Assembly (NCBI GenBank): GCA_027941995.1
Contig: CP115966.1
Coordinates: 2,356,001 to 2,420,000, forward strand
Source of the DNA: Erythrobacteraceae bacterium WH01K
GTDB taxonomy: Bacteria > Pseudomonadota > Alphaproteobacteria > Sphingomonadales > Sphingomonadaceae
Direction: 5' to 3'
DNA: 64,000 nucleotides
Part shown: one piece after another, positions 18,430 through 28,252 of the stretch
How positions within the stretch are numbered: position 1 is the stretch's first letter
Layout: each line of letters begins with the position of its first letter
Notes under the pieces: model-generated
Databases searched by the model: none
What the model was told of the DNA's origin: nothing
The model's input: only the letters and a program-made list of their open reading frames with translations
Position numbers and translations under genes: made by a program

Positions 18430-18485
18430 GCAGCGCTGGGAGGGGTTAGGCCGCCATTAAGGCCAGGGCCTTCATCTGGAGGGCG

Positions 18486-19187
18486 ATGCTCGGTCGGTTT
18501 CCCCTCGTAGCGCTTGCCGCGTTCTCCCTGGTCGCCTCGGGCTGCCAGGTCCTGCCGGAAAGGCAGGGGGACAGAAGCGAGCGGCGGCTTCCTCCGCCGA
18601 TCGACCGCTCCGGTTCGGGTCAGGGCGTAGTGCCCGCCACCTCGGACAGCGACCGGAAATGCCTCGGCAATCTCGCCGCCAGCGGGGCCCGCTTCACGCG
18701 CATCCCCAACCGCAGCGACGGTCCGGGCTGCTATTTCTCCGGCGGGCTGTCGCTGACCGAATTGCAGGGCGACCGGAGCCGGTTCACGGTGACCGATGTG
18801 CGAGCGGTCCAGTGTACGGCGGCGAATGCCCTGTCGGGCTGGGCGCGCTACGGCGTCGACCGGGCTGCGCGCGAATATCTCGGAAGCGGCCTTGCCAGGA
18901 TTGAAACCATGGGCAGCTACGCGTGCCGCAACGTCGCAGGCACGTCGCGCCGGTCCGGTCATTCGCGCGCAGAGGCGATCGACATCGCCGCCTTCGTGCT
19001 GGAGGATGGCAGGCGGGTGTCGGTTCTGGCGGACTGGGACGACGGATCGCGGGCGGAACGGCGATTCCTGCGGCGCATCCAGGAAAGCGCCTGCAAGCGC
19101 TTCGGTACCGTCCTCGGCCCGGACTACAACGCCGCGCACCGCGATCACTTCCACGTCGAGACGGGCGGCGGGGGGTTTTGCCGTTAA
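18486..19187 (+). CDS. extensin-like domain lipoprotein
   Basis: A 233-residue protein with a lipoprotein signal (LVASGC, Cys20). The C-terminal domain has SGHSRAEAIDIAAF at about 160 and HRDHFHVE near 218, the metal-ligand pattern of the extensin-like family (related in motif to D,D-carboxypeptidases). Five or more Cys residues suggest periplasmic disulfides. A role in peptidoglycan trimming is plausible from the motif. CTGGAGG precedes the start. Its stop overlaps the convergent regulator remnant by a few bases. Confidence 0.82.
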   Translation: MLGRFPLVALAAFSLVASGCQVLPERQGDRSERRLPPPIDRSGSGQGVVPATSDSDRKCLGNLAASGARFTRIPNRSDGPGCYFSGGLSLTELQGDRSRFTVTDVRAVQCTAANALSGWARYGVDRAAREYLGSGLARIETMGSYACRNVAGTSRRSGHSRAEAIDIAAFVLEDGRRVSVLADWDDGSRAERRFLRRIQESACKRFGTVLGPDYNAAHRDHFHVETGGGGFCR

Positions 19188-19805
19188 TAGGCGACGGGCG
19201 GCTCGATTTGGGCTTCCAGCCGCAACCGGACCGCTTCCGCTGCGTGGCGCGCACCCAGCTTGTGCATCATGTTCGCCCTGTGGATCTCGACCGTACGCGG
19301 GCTGATGCACAATTGCCGTGCGATGGCCTTGTTGCTGCTGCCCTCGCTGAGCCAGTCGAGCACTTCCCGCTCGCGATTGGAGAGCTGCGAAATGCGCCCC
19401 CCTCGCCTCGACCTTGCGTCTCCTGAGAGCGGATTCGCGCTGCACTTCCCCGCCCAGCCGGTCGAGCGTCGCACCAAGACGCTGCCGGTCGATCGGCAAG
19501 GGCAGGTAATCGAGCGCGCCGGCCTTCATGGCGGAGACGATCCGCCCCGTCGAAGGCGCATGATCCGTGGCGATAGCCGGCAACCAGACGCCGTTCATCA
19601 CCAGGGTCTCGGACGCGGCGATGAAACCACCGTCTCGCGGATTGTCCCGCACGACCAGCAGGCCTTCGCGCGGTGGCCGCTCGCAAAGTTCCGAGATGGA
19701 GCTGTAGACCTCCGCATGGTGGCCCAGGGCGAAACCGGTGCGGGCAAGTTCTGCCCGGACGCGGACGTCGGCATCGACGCAGTGAAGTATTAGCCGTTTT
19801 TCCAT
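19184..19805 (-). pseudogene. FixJ/LuxR-type response regulator, frameshifted
   Basis: The N-terminal receiver-like part (MEKRLILHCVDAD to about residue 136) and the C-terminal LuxR helix-turn-helix (LSNREREVLDWLSEG, then SPRTVEIHRANMMHKLG) lie in different frames. They join perfectly if one base of the run of six C at 19397-19402 (G on the coding strand) is removed: coding then runs VEARG-RISQLSNRE, giving 206 residues. As given, the first frame continues through unrelated sequence with no DNA-binding domain. The receiver is degenerate (LPLPID where the conserved Lys-Pro is expected). The cause could be a sequencing error, a recent mutation or a slippery contingency site. Start at 19805 is the best of several clustered Met codons. 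Confidence 0.8.
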
Positions 19806-19984
19806 AGCGGCCATCATCGCGGATCGGGCAGACTTGCCAATTCGTATTAGCACCATAGCCGAACTAGATGGCTGTGATTGCTCGACAAATCACGATATTC
19901 CGCGCGTTTCCCAGATCGGAAATGGTTCGAATTGACGAAGTATTTCTAGATAGTTGCGCGTAAGGGTGCGCCGCCTGAGGGGAA

Positions 19985-20728
19985 TTACTTATTGTAAAAA
20001 GTATAGTCCGGTAGCGAGTGAAAGGCTTCCCTCAGCGCATCGCCCCATCTCGATGAAATCGCTTCGAAATACGGGTCGTCCGCCGTAATACGCCGTTCGT
20101 GCGTGGGTTCGTATTTGTCACGCTCGATCACCATCAGGTCGAGGGGCAGGCCGACGGACAGGTTGGCCTTTAGTGTGGAATCGAAGGATACCATCAGGAG
20201 CTTCACCGCATCTTCGAAGCTCATCTCGCGGTCGTATCCGCGAAGGATGATCGGCCGGCCGTATTTCGTTTCGCCTATCTGGAAAAACGGCGTCTCGAGA
20301 CCCGCCTCGATGAAATTGCCTTCGGGATAGATGTGGAAAAGGCGCGGCTCCATTCCCGCAATCTGTCCGGCGAGGATGATCGAGGCGGTAAAGCGGCCCT
20401 TTCCGCGAACGCCGTTGGCATCCTGCCGTTCCTGCACGGTTGCGCGAAGCAGCTTGCCGATCTCGGTCGCGACCATGAACATGGTGGGAAGCTGGAGCAG
20501 CGAATTGGTTCGATCGTCAGGCGTTTTCGTTCGCTCTTCCAGCTGGCTGACCACCGCTTGCGTGGTTGCCAGATTGCCGGCGGTCATCACCGCCAGCATT
20601 CGCTCGCCCGGCACCTGCCAGTGAAACATCTTCCGGAAGACGGAAATGTTGTCGACCCCCGAATTGGTGCGGGTGTCGCCCATCAGGACGATCCCCTTGT
20701 CGATCATCATTCCGACACAATACGTCAT
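19985..20728 (-). CDS. proteasome-type Ntn-hydrolase peptidase (Anbu)
   Basis: A 247-residue HslV/20S-beta-like protein. The start at 20728 puts Thr directly after Met (MTYCVGM), so Met removal would expose the catalytic N-terminal Thr; GIVLMGDTRTNSG holds the conserved Asp17-like and the turn, and MLAVMTAGNLATTQ the conserved region around Lys33/Gly. Length and the downstream position in a cluster with transglutaminase, alpha-E and circularly permuted ATP-grasp genes identify it as Anbu, the 'ancestral beta subunit', which forms an open helical assembly without a dedicated AAA+ unfoldase. Substrates are unknown. It follows the transglutaminase by 55 bases in the same direction. Confidence 0.88.
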   Translation of the reverse strand: MTYCVGMMIDKGIVLMGDTRTNSGVDNISVFRKMFHWQVPGERMLAVMTAGNLATTQAVVSQLEERTKTPDDRTNSLLQLPTMFMVATEIGKLLRATVQERQDANGVRGKGRFTASIILAGQIAGMEPRLFHIYPEGNFIEAGLETPFFQIGETKYGRPIILRGYDREMSFEDAVKLLMVSFDSTLKANLSVGLPLDLMVIERDKYEPTHERRITADDPYFEAISSRWGDALREAFHSLPDYTFYNK

Positions 20729-20783
20729 ACAGCGCTTCGCCTCTTTTCGACCGGTGCGATGGCACCGATAATTCGGGGGATGG

Positions 20784-21599
20784 TTACTGTTCGACCTGCT
20801 GCTGTTCAACAGCAACGTCGACATGCAGCGAACTGGATAGGCCGCCGAAACTGATGCCTGTCACCGGGGCCGCATCGCGGTAATCGCGCCCCGTGGCGAC
20901 ACGGATATAACGGGGATCGGGGCTGATCCGGTTCGATATGTCGAACCCGACCCAGCCCAGCCCGTCGATATGCGCTTCCGCCCAGGCATGGGTCGCCTCC
21001 TGATCGATCCGGTCGTTCATCATCAGATATCCGCTGACATAGCGTGCGGGGATATCATGCGCACGGGCCGCACCGATGAAGATGTGGGCGTGATCCTGGC
21101 ACACGCCGCTTCCTTGCGCGGCCGATTCCTCTGCCGTGGTATGCACCTCGGTTTCGCCTATCCGGTATTCGACGCGGTCGGAAATCCGGCGGGACAATTC
21201 GTGCAGGAAGTCCAGACGACCGTCTTCGGTGCATTCCAGTCCATCCAGCAGCTTGTTCACCTTCTCGCCCGGCTGGGTAAGCCTGGTCTGGCCAAGGAAG
21301 CTCCATAGAGGCAGGTGGCCGGAATGGCGGCCGATCACGCCGAGATTGTCCTCGGTATCGACATTGCCTTCGCACCTGACAATAACTTCGCGCACCCCCT
21401 GGTCGACCGCGACAAGGCTGACGGTGTTGTGGTGCTGGTCCTCGTATTCGAGCTCGCATTTCGCGTTCTCGAACGACATGTCCCAGGACAGGATTTCCTG
21501 CCCCTGCGTCGTCTTTGGTGTCAGGCGAAGCCGTTGCAGGGCGTGCACGACCGGCTCTTCGAAATTGTACCGGGTGGTATGTCGTATCGCGAGGCGCAT
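20784..21599 (-). CDS. transglutaminase-like cysteine peptidase, Anbu cluster
   Basis: A 271-residue protein starting MRLAIRHTTRYNFEEP, an N-terminal bacterial transglutaminase-like beta domain followed by the catalytic domain: GSGVCQDHAHIFIG with the nucleophilic Cys near 163, EATHAWAEAH with the His near 203 and GFDISN with the Asp near 218. These proteins hydrolyse or transfer peptide/isopeptide bonds. Its ATG overlaps the stop of the alpha-E gene by one base (TGATG), so the two are translationally coupled. Co-occurrence with Anbu and ATP-grasp suggests a peptide-tagging and removal pathway (inference). Confidence 0.9.
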   Translation of the reverse strand: MRLAIRHTTRYNFEEPVVHALQRLRLTPKTTQGQEILSWDMSFENAKCELEYEDQHHNTVSLVAVDQGVREVIVRCEGNVDTEDNLGVIGRHSGHLPLWSFLGQTRLTQPGEKVNKLLDGLECTEDGRLDFLHELSRRISDRVEYRIGETEVHTTAEESAAQGSGVCQDHAHIFIGAARAHDIPARYVSGYLMMNDRIDQEATHAWAEAHIDGLGWVGFDISNRISPDPRYIRVATGRDYRDAAPVTGISFGGLSSSLHVDVAVEQQQVEQ

Positions 21600-22543
21600 C
21601 AGGCGTGGAACCTGTAATCTTCGGCGATTGCCTCGGCAATCGCGGCGTTGGTGTTCATCGTATCGACGAGGAACTGGTGCAGGCCGACGTCGAATACGTC
21701 GTCCACGGTCTTGTCGGTCAGCCGCATATCCGCCTGCCGCATCAGTTCGTTGCTGCGGCCCTCGTTCCGATGGAGCCGGGCGAGAGCGGCGAGTTCGTCG
21801 CGCAGGGCGGACTGGCAGAACGCGATGGAGCGCGGAAAGCGCGCATCGAGCGTCAGGAATTCGACGATTCCCTTGGCATCGATATTTCCGGCGTTCAGCC
21901 AGCGAAACGCGCGGTCGCCGGAAACCGAACGCAGGACGGTATCCCACTGTCCGGCATCGAGGCTGGAGCCGACATAGGAGAGGCTCGGCAAAAGAAGGTA
22001 ATATTTGATGTCGAGGATGCGGGCGGTGCTGTCGGTCCGCTCCACGAACATTCCGGCGCGGGCGAAATGGAAGCCGGCATCGCGCAGCATGGAATCGCCC
22101 AGTGCGCCGTGGACGAGTGTCCCTGCCCGCCTGACCATGCCGAGCACATCGCCAAGCTGGCCCTGCCCGACTGGTTTCTCGAGAGCGGATTCGATCTGCA
22201 TCCAGCTTTCATTGACGCTTTCCCACACCTCGCCGCTGATGGCGTTGCGCGCGACCCGCGCATTGGTGCGAACATTCTCCAGCATGGCCCGCACGGACAT
22301 CGGGTTTTTCGGGTCGCGCAGGATGAAATTCCACGCCTGAACGCCGGTATAGGTCTCGTTATAGGTCTCGTAGGCGGGGCGCTGTCCGGCGGTCTGGATG
22401 ACCGATCGCCATTCCTCCTCCGCCGTCACCAGGTCCCTGGTCAGCGACATGCGCAGGCCGGCGTCCAGCAGGCGGGCGGTATTCTCTGCCCGCTCGAGAT
22501 AGCGGAACATCCAGAACAGTCCGTTTGCGGTGCGCCCCAGCAT
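21599..22543 (-). CDS. alpha-E domain protein, Anbu cluster
   Basis: A 314-residue all-helical protein opening MLGRTANGLFWMFRYLERAENTAR, the classical alpha-E N-terminus, with later FVERTDSTARILD, an internal repeat of the same R-x-E-N/D-T-A-R motif that suggests duplicated helical units. The function is unknown; the family is nearly always found with circularly permuted ATP-grasp enzymes. Its start overlaps the ATP-grasp stop by one base (TAATG). Confidence 0.9.
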   Translation of the reverse strand: MLGRTANGLFWMFRYLERAENTARLLDAGLRMSLTRDLVTAEEEWRSVIQTAGQRPAYETYNETYTGVQAWNFILRDPKNPMSVRAMLENVRTNARVARNAISGEVWESVNESWMQIESALEKPVGQGQLGDVLGMVRRAGTLVHGALGDSMLRDAGFHFARAGMFVERTDSTARILDIKYYLLLPSLSYVGSSLDAGQWDTVLRSVSGDRAFRWLNAGNIDAKGIVEFLTLDARFPRSIAFCQSALRDELAALARLHRNEGRSNELMRQADMRLTDKTVDDVFDVGLHQFLVDTMNTNAAIAEAIAEDYRFHA

Positions 22544-23967
22544 TATTCTTTCAACACCCACGTATCCTTGGTCCCGCCGCCCTGGCTTGAATTGACCACG
22601 AGAGAGCCTTCTTCCAGCGCCACGCGGGTCAGGCCCCCGGGCGTGATGTCGATGCCGTCCGGCGACACCAGCACGTAGGGGCGAAGATCGACATGGCGCG
22701 GAGCTAGCCCGGCTTCGGTAAAGATGGGACAAGTCGACAGCGACAGCGTCGGCTGGGCGATATACCCTTGCGGATTGGCCTCGATTTTCTTGCGGAAGTC
22801 CTCGATCTCGGCCTTCGTCGATGTGGGGCCGATCAGCATTCCGTATCCGCCCGATCCGTGCACTTCCTTGACGACGAGCTCGCCCAGATTGTCGAGCACG
22901 TATTTCAGGCTGTCTTCCTCCGCGCAGCGCCATGTCTCGACATTGGGCAGCAGCGGTTTCTCGCCGGTATAGAATTCGACGATATCCGGCATGAAGGAAT
23001 AGATCGCCTTGTCGTCGCAGACGCCGGTTCCGGGCGCGTTGGCGATCGTGATCCCGCCGGAACGGTAAACATCCATGATCCCCGGGACACCCAGCATGGA
23101 ATCCGGATTGAACGTAAGAGGATCGAGAAATTCGTCGTCGACGCGCCGATAGAGGACGTCGACCGGTTCGTAACCGCGGGTCGTGCGCATCGTTACGCGG
23201 CCATCGACGACACGCAGGTCGCTGCCCTCGACCAGCTCCGCGCCCATCTGGTCTGCCAGAAAGGCATGTTCGTAATAGGCGCTGTTGTAGATGCCCGGGG
23301 TCAGCACGGCGACGAGCGGCTTGCCCTCGCATTTCGGCGGGGCGCAGGCGGCTAGGCTTTTTGCGAGGCGGCGAGGATAATTTGAGACGGTTTCGACCGG
23401 CACCTGCATGAACAGGTCCGGGAACATCGCCATCATGGTTTCGCGGTTTTCCAGCATGTAGGATACGCCGCTGGGTGTGCGGGCATTGTCTTCCAGCACA
23501 AAGAACCCGTCCGCCGTGCGCACGAGATCGATCCCCACGATATGCGTGTATACACTGCCCGGCGGCGTGAAGCCGACCATGTTCGACAGCCAGGCGTCGT
23601 TCTGGCGGAACAGGCGTTCGGGGATGCGGCCCGCGCGGATGATCTCCTGCCGGTGATAGAGATCGTACATGAAGGCGTTGAGCGCGCTGACCCGCTGCTC
23701 GATGCCGCGCGTCAGTTTCCGCCAGTCGGCCGCGTCGATGACACGCGGGACCATGTCGAACGGGATCAGCCGCTCCTCCGCCTCGTCGTCGCCATAAACG
23801 TTGAAGGTGATGCCCGTGCGGCGGAACTGGTCCTCCGCATCGCGGTGCTTGCGCTTGAGCAGATCGTTATCCTGCTGCTCGAACCAGTCGCAGTAAGACC
23901 GATAGGCAGGCTTTACCCCGCCATCGCCATTACGCATCTCGTCGAAAGGCTTCGCGCCTTCGGCCAT
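22543..23967 (-). CDS. circularly permuted type 2 ATP-grasp protein, Anbu cluster
   Basis: A 474-residue putative carboxylate-amine ligase. Visible family motifs include GIDLVRTADGFFVLEDNARTP split over about residues 155-175, ITIANAPGTGVCDDKAIYSFM near 310, VKEVHGSGGYGMLIG near 375 (nucleotide loop) and the DLRPYVL ligand segment near 430. Such enzymes are predicted to form peptide-like bonds on a small molecule or peptide. The start at 23967 (MAEGAKPF) has a GGGGG site just upstream. It heads the four-gene set ATP-grasp, alpha-E, transglutaminase, Anbu. Confidence 0.9.
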   Translation of the reverse strand: MAEGAKPFDEMRNGDGGVKPAYRSYCDWFEQQDNDLLKRKHRDAEDQFRRTGITFNVYGDDEAEERLIPFDMVPRVIDAADWRKLTRGIEQRVSALNAFMYDLYHRQEIIRAGRIPERLFRQNDAWLSNMVGFTPPGSVYTHIVGIDLVRTADGFFVLEDNARTPSGVSYMLENRETMMAMFPDLFMQVPVETVSNYPRRLAKSLAACAPPKCEGKPLVAVLTPGIYNSAYYEHAFLADQMGAELVEGSDLRVVDGRVTMRTTRGYEPVDVLYRRVDDEFLDPLTFNPDSMLGVPGIMDVYRSGGITIANAPGTGVCDDKAIYSFMPDIVEFYTGEKPLLPNVETWRCAEEDSLKYVLDNLGELVVKEVHGSGGYGMLIGPTSTKAEIEDFRKKIEANPQGYIAQPTLSLSTCPIFTEAGLAPRHVDLRPYVLVSPDGIDITPGGLTRVALEEGSLVVNSSQGGGTKDTWVLKE

Positions 23968-24028
23968 CAAACCCCCGGGACCTTGAACCAGAAACGCAGG
24001 ACCGCGCTTCGCCTGCAATACTGACGGT

Positions 24029-24814
24029 TCAGTCCGCCTCTAGTTCCCGCGCAACCGCAGCGATGGATTCAGGGGCATAGGAAAAGCCGATATGCGTGCA
24101 GCGCAAGGCGATCGCGCGGTCCCGCTCGCCCGGCCGTCCGGCGGCGGCGCGGTGATGGACGATCCCGTCGCGCGGGCTCCACAGTGCGATTGTCGGGACA
24201 GGGGGTTTGGCCGGTACGTCCGCCTCGATCGGGGGGCTGTCCACCGAATGACCCGCCACCAGCTGGTAGGCCCGCCATGCGTTGTTGTCGCGCGGACTGC
24301 CAGAGAACGGCGTGCCCATGGTAATGACCTTGGCAACGGCATCGGGATTTCTCTTCGCCAGCTCCCGCGCGAACAGCCCGCCAAGGCTCCAGCCGACAAG
24401 GACGACAGGTTCGCCCGTTCGCTGGCACACGTCGAGCAATCTCAGCTCCGCGGCCTCGAACCGCTCGCTGGAGACGCCCCAATTGAAACCCTGCCCCCAG
24501 CGTTTGACGGTGTGTCCGGCACCTTCCAGCACGCGGGCGAAATATCGCATGCGAACGGGATGGGTGGCGAAACCGGGCAACAGGATTACCGTGCGGCGTG
24601 TCCGGGTCGGGGGCAATGCTATTCGCGTCGAGGGAGCCTTGACCACGCGCTTTACCGGCTCCGCCAGCGCGCTGAGTTCGCCGACCAGGAGCTTCCAGTC
24701 CGGCGTCCGCGAGTCTTCGGGCCAGGGTTCGCGCGCCAGTCCGACGCGGCGCGCAATCTCGCCGCCGACGCCGCTCGCTGCGCCCCGGAAGGGAATGGAT
24801 GGCCTTGGCATCAT
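24029..24814 (-). CDS. alpha/beta hydrolase
   Basis: A protein of about 261 residues. The nucleophile elbow is GWSLGG, preceded by TVILLPGFATHP (oxyanion region); Asp is in LWSPRDGIV and His in CTHIGF. It resembles lipase/esterase-like hydrolases without a signal peptide. Start is uncertain among three Met codons at 24832, 24814 and 24811; 24814 is given. It lies 61 bases before the ATP-grasp gene on the same strand, so it may be cotranscribed with the Anbu cluster, though it is not a standard member. Confidence 0.82.
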   Translation of the reverse strand: MMPRPSIPFRGAASGVGGEIARRVGLAREPWPEDSRTPDWKLLVGELSALAEPVKRVVKAPSTRIALPPTRTRRTVILLPGFATHPVRMRYFARVLEGAGHTVKRWGQGFNWGVSSERFEAAELRLLDVCQRTGEPVVLVGWSLGGLFARELAKRNPDAVAKVITMGTPFSGSPRDNNAWRAYQLVAGHSVDSPPIEADVPAKPPVPTIALWSPRDGIVHHRAAAGRPGERDRAIALRCTHIGFSYAPESIAAVARELEAD

Positions 24815-24875
24815 CTTCCGACAAATCGACATCGCGGTGCCGGATTGCAAGGCTACCCTGCGAAAGACGGTCTTG

Positions 24876-25412
24876 TCACTGCGCTGCGGGACATTCGCCC
24901 ACGCGCTCGGACGATACGTCGAATACCAGTTGCATCGACTGCCCGGGGACGAGCGGCGTGCTAGCGTCCATCGCCATTTCCAGGTCTAGTCCGTCCGCAT
25001 CGGCAGTGCCGTCGAAACCGATGCGCGCTTCCATGCCGCTGCCCTGACACGCCAGGACCGCTTCCAGCGCCGGGGGATCGGTGGCGAAATCCTCGAACGC
25101 GCAGGTCAGGCCGTTCACGTCCTCGCCAATGGTACGCAGCAAATCCTCGAAGCCTCGCTCCGCCTCCTCGGGCGTCAGGCATTGCTGCTGGGGCTGCGCT
25201 GCCAGACCGGCCATCCGGTTGCGGAAGCGATCGGCGTCGGCAGGGGCAATCCCGGGCATCTCGAAAGATAGGAGCTTCGCCTCGGTCCGGTAGAGGCCCG
25301 GCGCCGGCCGTTCCAGCGCATCGACCTGTCCCAGCACCTCCTCGGGCGACATCGGCTCGGAACCGCAGCCTGCGAGGACCAGCGAGCCCGCAATGGTTAT
25401 CAGGCGGCGCAT
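24876..25412 (-). CDS. DUF3617-type lipoprotein
   Basis: A 178-residue protein with lipobox LAGC (Cys16). The body shows the DUF3617 pattern: GLYRTEAKLLSFEMPG, CLTPEEAERGFEDLL, three spaced cysteines and a closing VFDVSSERVGECP. It is paralogous to the gene immediately upstream, whose 3' end it overlaps by 13 bases. Function of the family is unknown; probably periplasmic. Confidence 0.82.
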   Translation of the reverse strand: MRRLITIAGSLVLAGCGSEPMSPEEVLGQVDALERPAPGLYRTEAKLLSFEMPGIAPADADRFRNRMAGLAAQPQQQCLTPEEAERGFEDLLRTIGEDVNGLTCAFEDFATDPPALEAVLACQGSGMEARIGFDGTADADGLDLEMAMDASTPLVPGQSMQLVFDVSSERVGECPAAQ

Positions 25413-25960
25413 TCACCGATCCGCGTCGATTTCATGCGAAGCTTCATCTGCATCTCGCCGCCCGGCATTTCGGGCGATTTGCCGGACATGGCCATGGTGA
25501 TGTCCTGGCTGGTTTCGGCAAGATCGCCCGTCATGTCGACCTGTGCCACGGTGCCGTCGTCCTGCGTGCAGGTCATGGAGGCCGTCAGCGTATTGCCCGC
25601 CGTCTCGAATTTCGAATATTCGCAATCCTGGTCGGTCTGCTGCATTCCCTCGACCGCGTCCTGCCAGCCCTTCTCCGCCTGTTCCGCCGTCAGGCAATAG
25701 GTCGTCGTCTGCGAGAAACCGCCTTCCATGATGCCGCGCATCATCTCTGCCTGCTCGTCGGGGATGCCGGGCAGCTGGAACTCGATCAGTTCCGAGGCGA
25801 CTTCGTATTCGCCGGGCTGCGGTTTCACCAGGCTGTCAGCAAGCGCGGCCACCTGCTCCGCATCGGCGGGGTCGGCCACTTCGGCGCTGTCTCCGCATGC
25901 GGTCAGGGCGAGCGCCGTCATGGCACAAAGCAATCCGGTCGTTCTGGCAGTTTGCGGCAT
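25400..25960 (-). CDS. DUF3617-type lipoprotein
   Basis: A 186-residue lipoprotein (LTAC, Cys22). It matches its downstream paralogue in order: GEYEVASELIEFQLPG, YCLTAEQAEKGWQDAV, CEYSKFETAG, and RMKSTRIGECA at the end. AGGAG lies upstream of the start at 25960. It is divergent from uvrB with 99 bases between. Tandem duplication is the likely origin of the pair. Confidence 0.85.
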   Translation of the reverse strand: MPQTARTTGLLCAMTALALTACGDSAEVADPADAEQVAALADSLVKPQPGEYEVASELIEFQLPGIPDEQAEMMRGIMEGGFSQTTTYCLTAEQAEKGWQDAVEGMQQTDQDCEYSKFETAGNTLTASMTCTQDDGTVAQVDMTGDLAETSQDITMAMSGKSPEMPGGEMQMKLRMKSTRIGECAA

Positions 25961-26059
25961 TGAAACGGGCTCCTCTTGCTACACCGGATGTGCCGCATCG
26001 GCTCCGGTCTGGCAACCGCCCGCTTGAGGACCGGGTCTGCTTGCCCCATATCCCCTCTC

Positions 26060-28252
26060 ATGGCAGAACTGGTAATCCGTCGCGGTCTCGAAGAACCCGA
26101 CACGAGCGACAACTTTACGCCCCACAAACCGGCGCGTCCGGAAAAATCCATGCCCGGCAAGAAGTTCGAGCTGGTGAGCGACTACACCCCGAGCGGCGAC
26201 CAGCCCACCGCGATCGAGGAACTGGTGCGCGAGGCCGAGGGTGGCGAGCAGACGCAGGTTCTGCTCGGCGTCACCGGTTCGGGCAAGACTTTCACCATGG
26301 CCAAGGTGATCGAGGAATTGCAGCGCCCCGCCCTGATCCTGGCCCCGAACAAAATCCTGGCCGCCCAGCTTTACGGCGAGTTCAAGAGCTTCTTCCCGAA
26401 CAATGCGGTCGAGTATTTCGTCAGCTACTACGACTATTACCAGCCCGAGGCCTACGTCCCCCGATCCGACACCTATATCGAGAAGGAAAGCTCGGTAAAC
26501 GAGGCGATCGACCGGATGCGCCACTCGGCCACGCGCGCCCTGCTGGAACGCGACGACGTGATTATCGTGGCGTCCGTTTCGTGCCTCTACGGCATCGGCT
26601 CGGTCGAGACCTATTCGGCCATGATCTTCGATATCAAGAAGGACGAAAGCGTCGACCAGCGCGAGATCATCCGCAAGCTGGTCGCCTTGCAATACAAGCG
26701 CAACGACGCCGCCTTCCAGCGCGGCACGTTCCGGGTGCGCGGCGACAATCTGGAAATTTTCCCCTCGCATTACGAGGACATGGCGTGGCGCGTCAGCTTC
26801 TTCGGCGACGAGATTGAGAGCATCCACGAATTCGATCCGCTGACCGGCCAGAAGGGCCGCGAGCTGGAAACCGTCCGCATCTACGCCAACAGCCACTACG
26901 TGACTCCGGGCCCGACGATGAAACAGGCATCGGAAGCGATCCGCTTCGAACTCACCGAGCGGCTGAAGGAATTGCAGGAAGAAGGCCGCCTGCTCGAAGC
27001 GCAGCGCCTGGAGCAGCGCACGAATTTCGATCTCGAGATGATTGCCGCAACCGGCAGCTGCAACGGCATCGAGAATTACAGCCGCTTCCTGACCGGCCGC
27101 CTGCCGGGCGAGCCGCCGCCAACCCTGTTCGAATACCTGCCGGAAAACGCGCTGCTGTTCGTCGATGAAAGCCACCAGACCGTGCCCCAGATCGGCGCGA
27201 TGTCGAAGGGCGACCATCGGCGCAAGATCACGCTGGCGGAACACGGATTCCGCCTGCCAAGCTGTATCGACAACCGGCCCCTTCGCTTCAACGAATGGGA
27301 CGCGATGCGCCCCCAGACCTTCTGCGTATCGGCCACGCCTGGCGGGTGGGAAATGGACCAGTCGGGCGGCGTTTTTGCCGAACAGGTCATCCGCCCGACC
27401 GGCCTGATCGACCCGCCGGTCGAGATCCGCCCGGTCGAGGACCAGGTGCAGGACTGCATCCAGGAATGCCTCGCCACGGCGAAGCAGGGCTACCGGACGC
27501 TCGTCACCACGCTGACCAAACGCATGGCCGAAGACCTGACGGAGTTCATGCACGAGGCGGGCGTGCGTGTCCGCTACATGCATTCCGACGTTGAAACGCT
27601 GGAGCGTATCGAACTCATCCGCGACCTGCGACTGGGGGTCTACGATGTCCTGATCGGCATCAACCTGCTGCGCGAAGGTCTCGACATCCCGGAATGCGGG
27701 CTGGTCTGCATCCTCGACGCCGACAAGGAAGGCTTCCTGCGGTCCGAGACGTCCCTGATCCAGACCATCGGCCGCGCCGCGCGCAACGTCGATGGCCGCG
27801 TCATCCTCTATGCCGACCGCATTACCGGGAGCATGGAACGCGCCATGGCGGAAACCGAACGCCGCCGCGAGAAACAGCGCGCCTATAACGAGGAACACGG
27901 CATCACGCCGCGCACGATCAAGCGCGACATTGCCGATATCGTGGCCCATTCGGCAGCCCAGGACGGCGTCACCGTCGATACCGGCGACGAGGAGCGCAAC
28001 AACCTCGTCGGGCACAATTTGCGCGCCTATATCGAGGACCTGGAAAAACGCATGCGCGATGCTGCAGCCAATCTCGAATTCGAGGAAGCAGGCCGATTGC
28101 GCGACGAGATACGACGGCTCGAGAACGACGAGCTGGGCCTGCCCGATACCGAGAAGAAGGCGCCCGTCGTGGGCCGGTCCAACGAAGGCAAGCCGGGCAC
28201 GCGCAAGCTGCGATACGGCCGCGAGACGAAGAAGCGGATGGGCCCGCGATGA
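26060..28252 (+). CDS. uvrB: excinuclease ABC subunit UvrB
   Basis: UvrB verifies lesions and recruits UvrC in nucleotide excision repair. Of 730 residues, Walker A is GVTGSGKT near 73, the beta-hairpin [12 protein letters not shown] near 125, DESHQTVPQ for motif II near 370, helicase motifs [12 protein letters not shown] and QTIGRAARN, and a C-terminal UVR motif [19 protein letters not shown] near 675. The start at 26060 ([14 protein letters not shown]) is the usual alphaproteobacterial N-terminus. No LexA box was recognised in the 99-base upstream gap. Confidence 0.97.
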   Translation: MAELVIRRGLEEPDTSDNFTPHKPARPEKSMPGKKFELVSDYTPSGDQPTAIEELVREAEGGEQTQVLLGVTGSGKTFTMAKVIEELQRPALILAPNKILAAQLYGEFKSFFPNNAVEYFVSYYDYYQPEAYVPRSDTYIEKESSVNEAIDRMRHSATRALLERDDVIIVASVSCLYGIGSVETYSAMIFDIKKDESVDQREIIRKLVALQYKRNDAAFQRGTFRVRGDNLEIFPSHYEDMAWRVSFFGDEIESIHEFDPLTGQKGRELETVRIYANSHYVTPGPTMKQASEAIRFELTERLKELQEEGRLLEAQRLEQRTNFDLEMIAATGSCNGIENYSRFLTGRLPGEPPPTLFEYLPENALLFVDESHQTVPQIGAMSKGDHRRKITLAEHGFRLPSCIDNRPLRFNEWDAMRPQTFCVSATPGGWEMDQSGGVFAEQVIRPTGLIDPPVEIRPVEDQVQDCIQECLATAKQGYRTLVTTLTKRMAEDLTEFMHEAGVRVRYMHSDVETLERIELIRDLRLGVYDVLIGINLLREGLDIPECGLVCILDADKEGFLRSETSLIQTIGRAARNVDGRVILYADRITGSMERAMAETERRREKQRAYNEEHGITPRTIKRDIADIVAHSAAQDGVTVDTGDEERNNLVGHNLRAYIEDLEKRMRDAAANLEFEEAGRLRDEIRRLENDELGLPDTEKKAPVVGRSNEGKPGTRKLRYGRETKKRMGPR

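Noticed and set aside
19397-19402. Programmed ribosomal frameshift in the LuxR-type gene
   Set aside because: The run is a single homopolymer with no downstream stimulatory stem or alternative coding product of known type; error or mutation explains it more simply.
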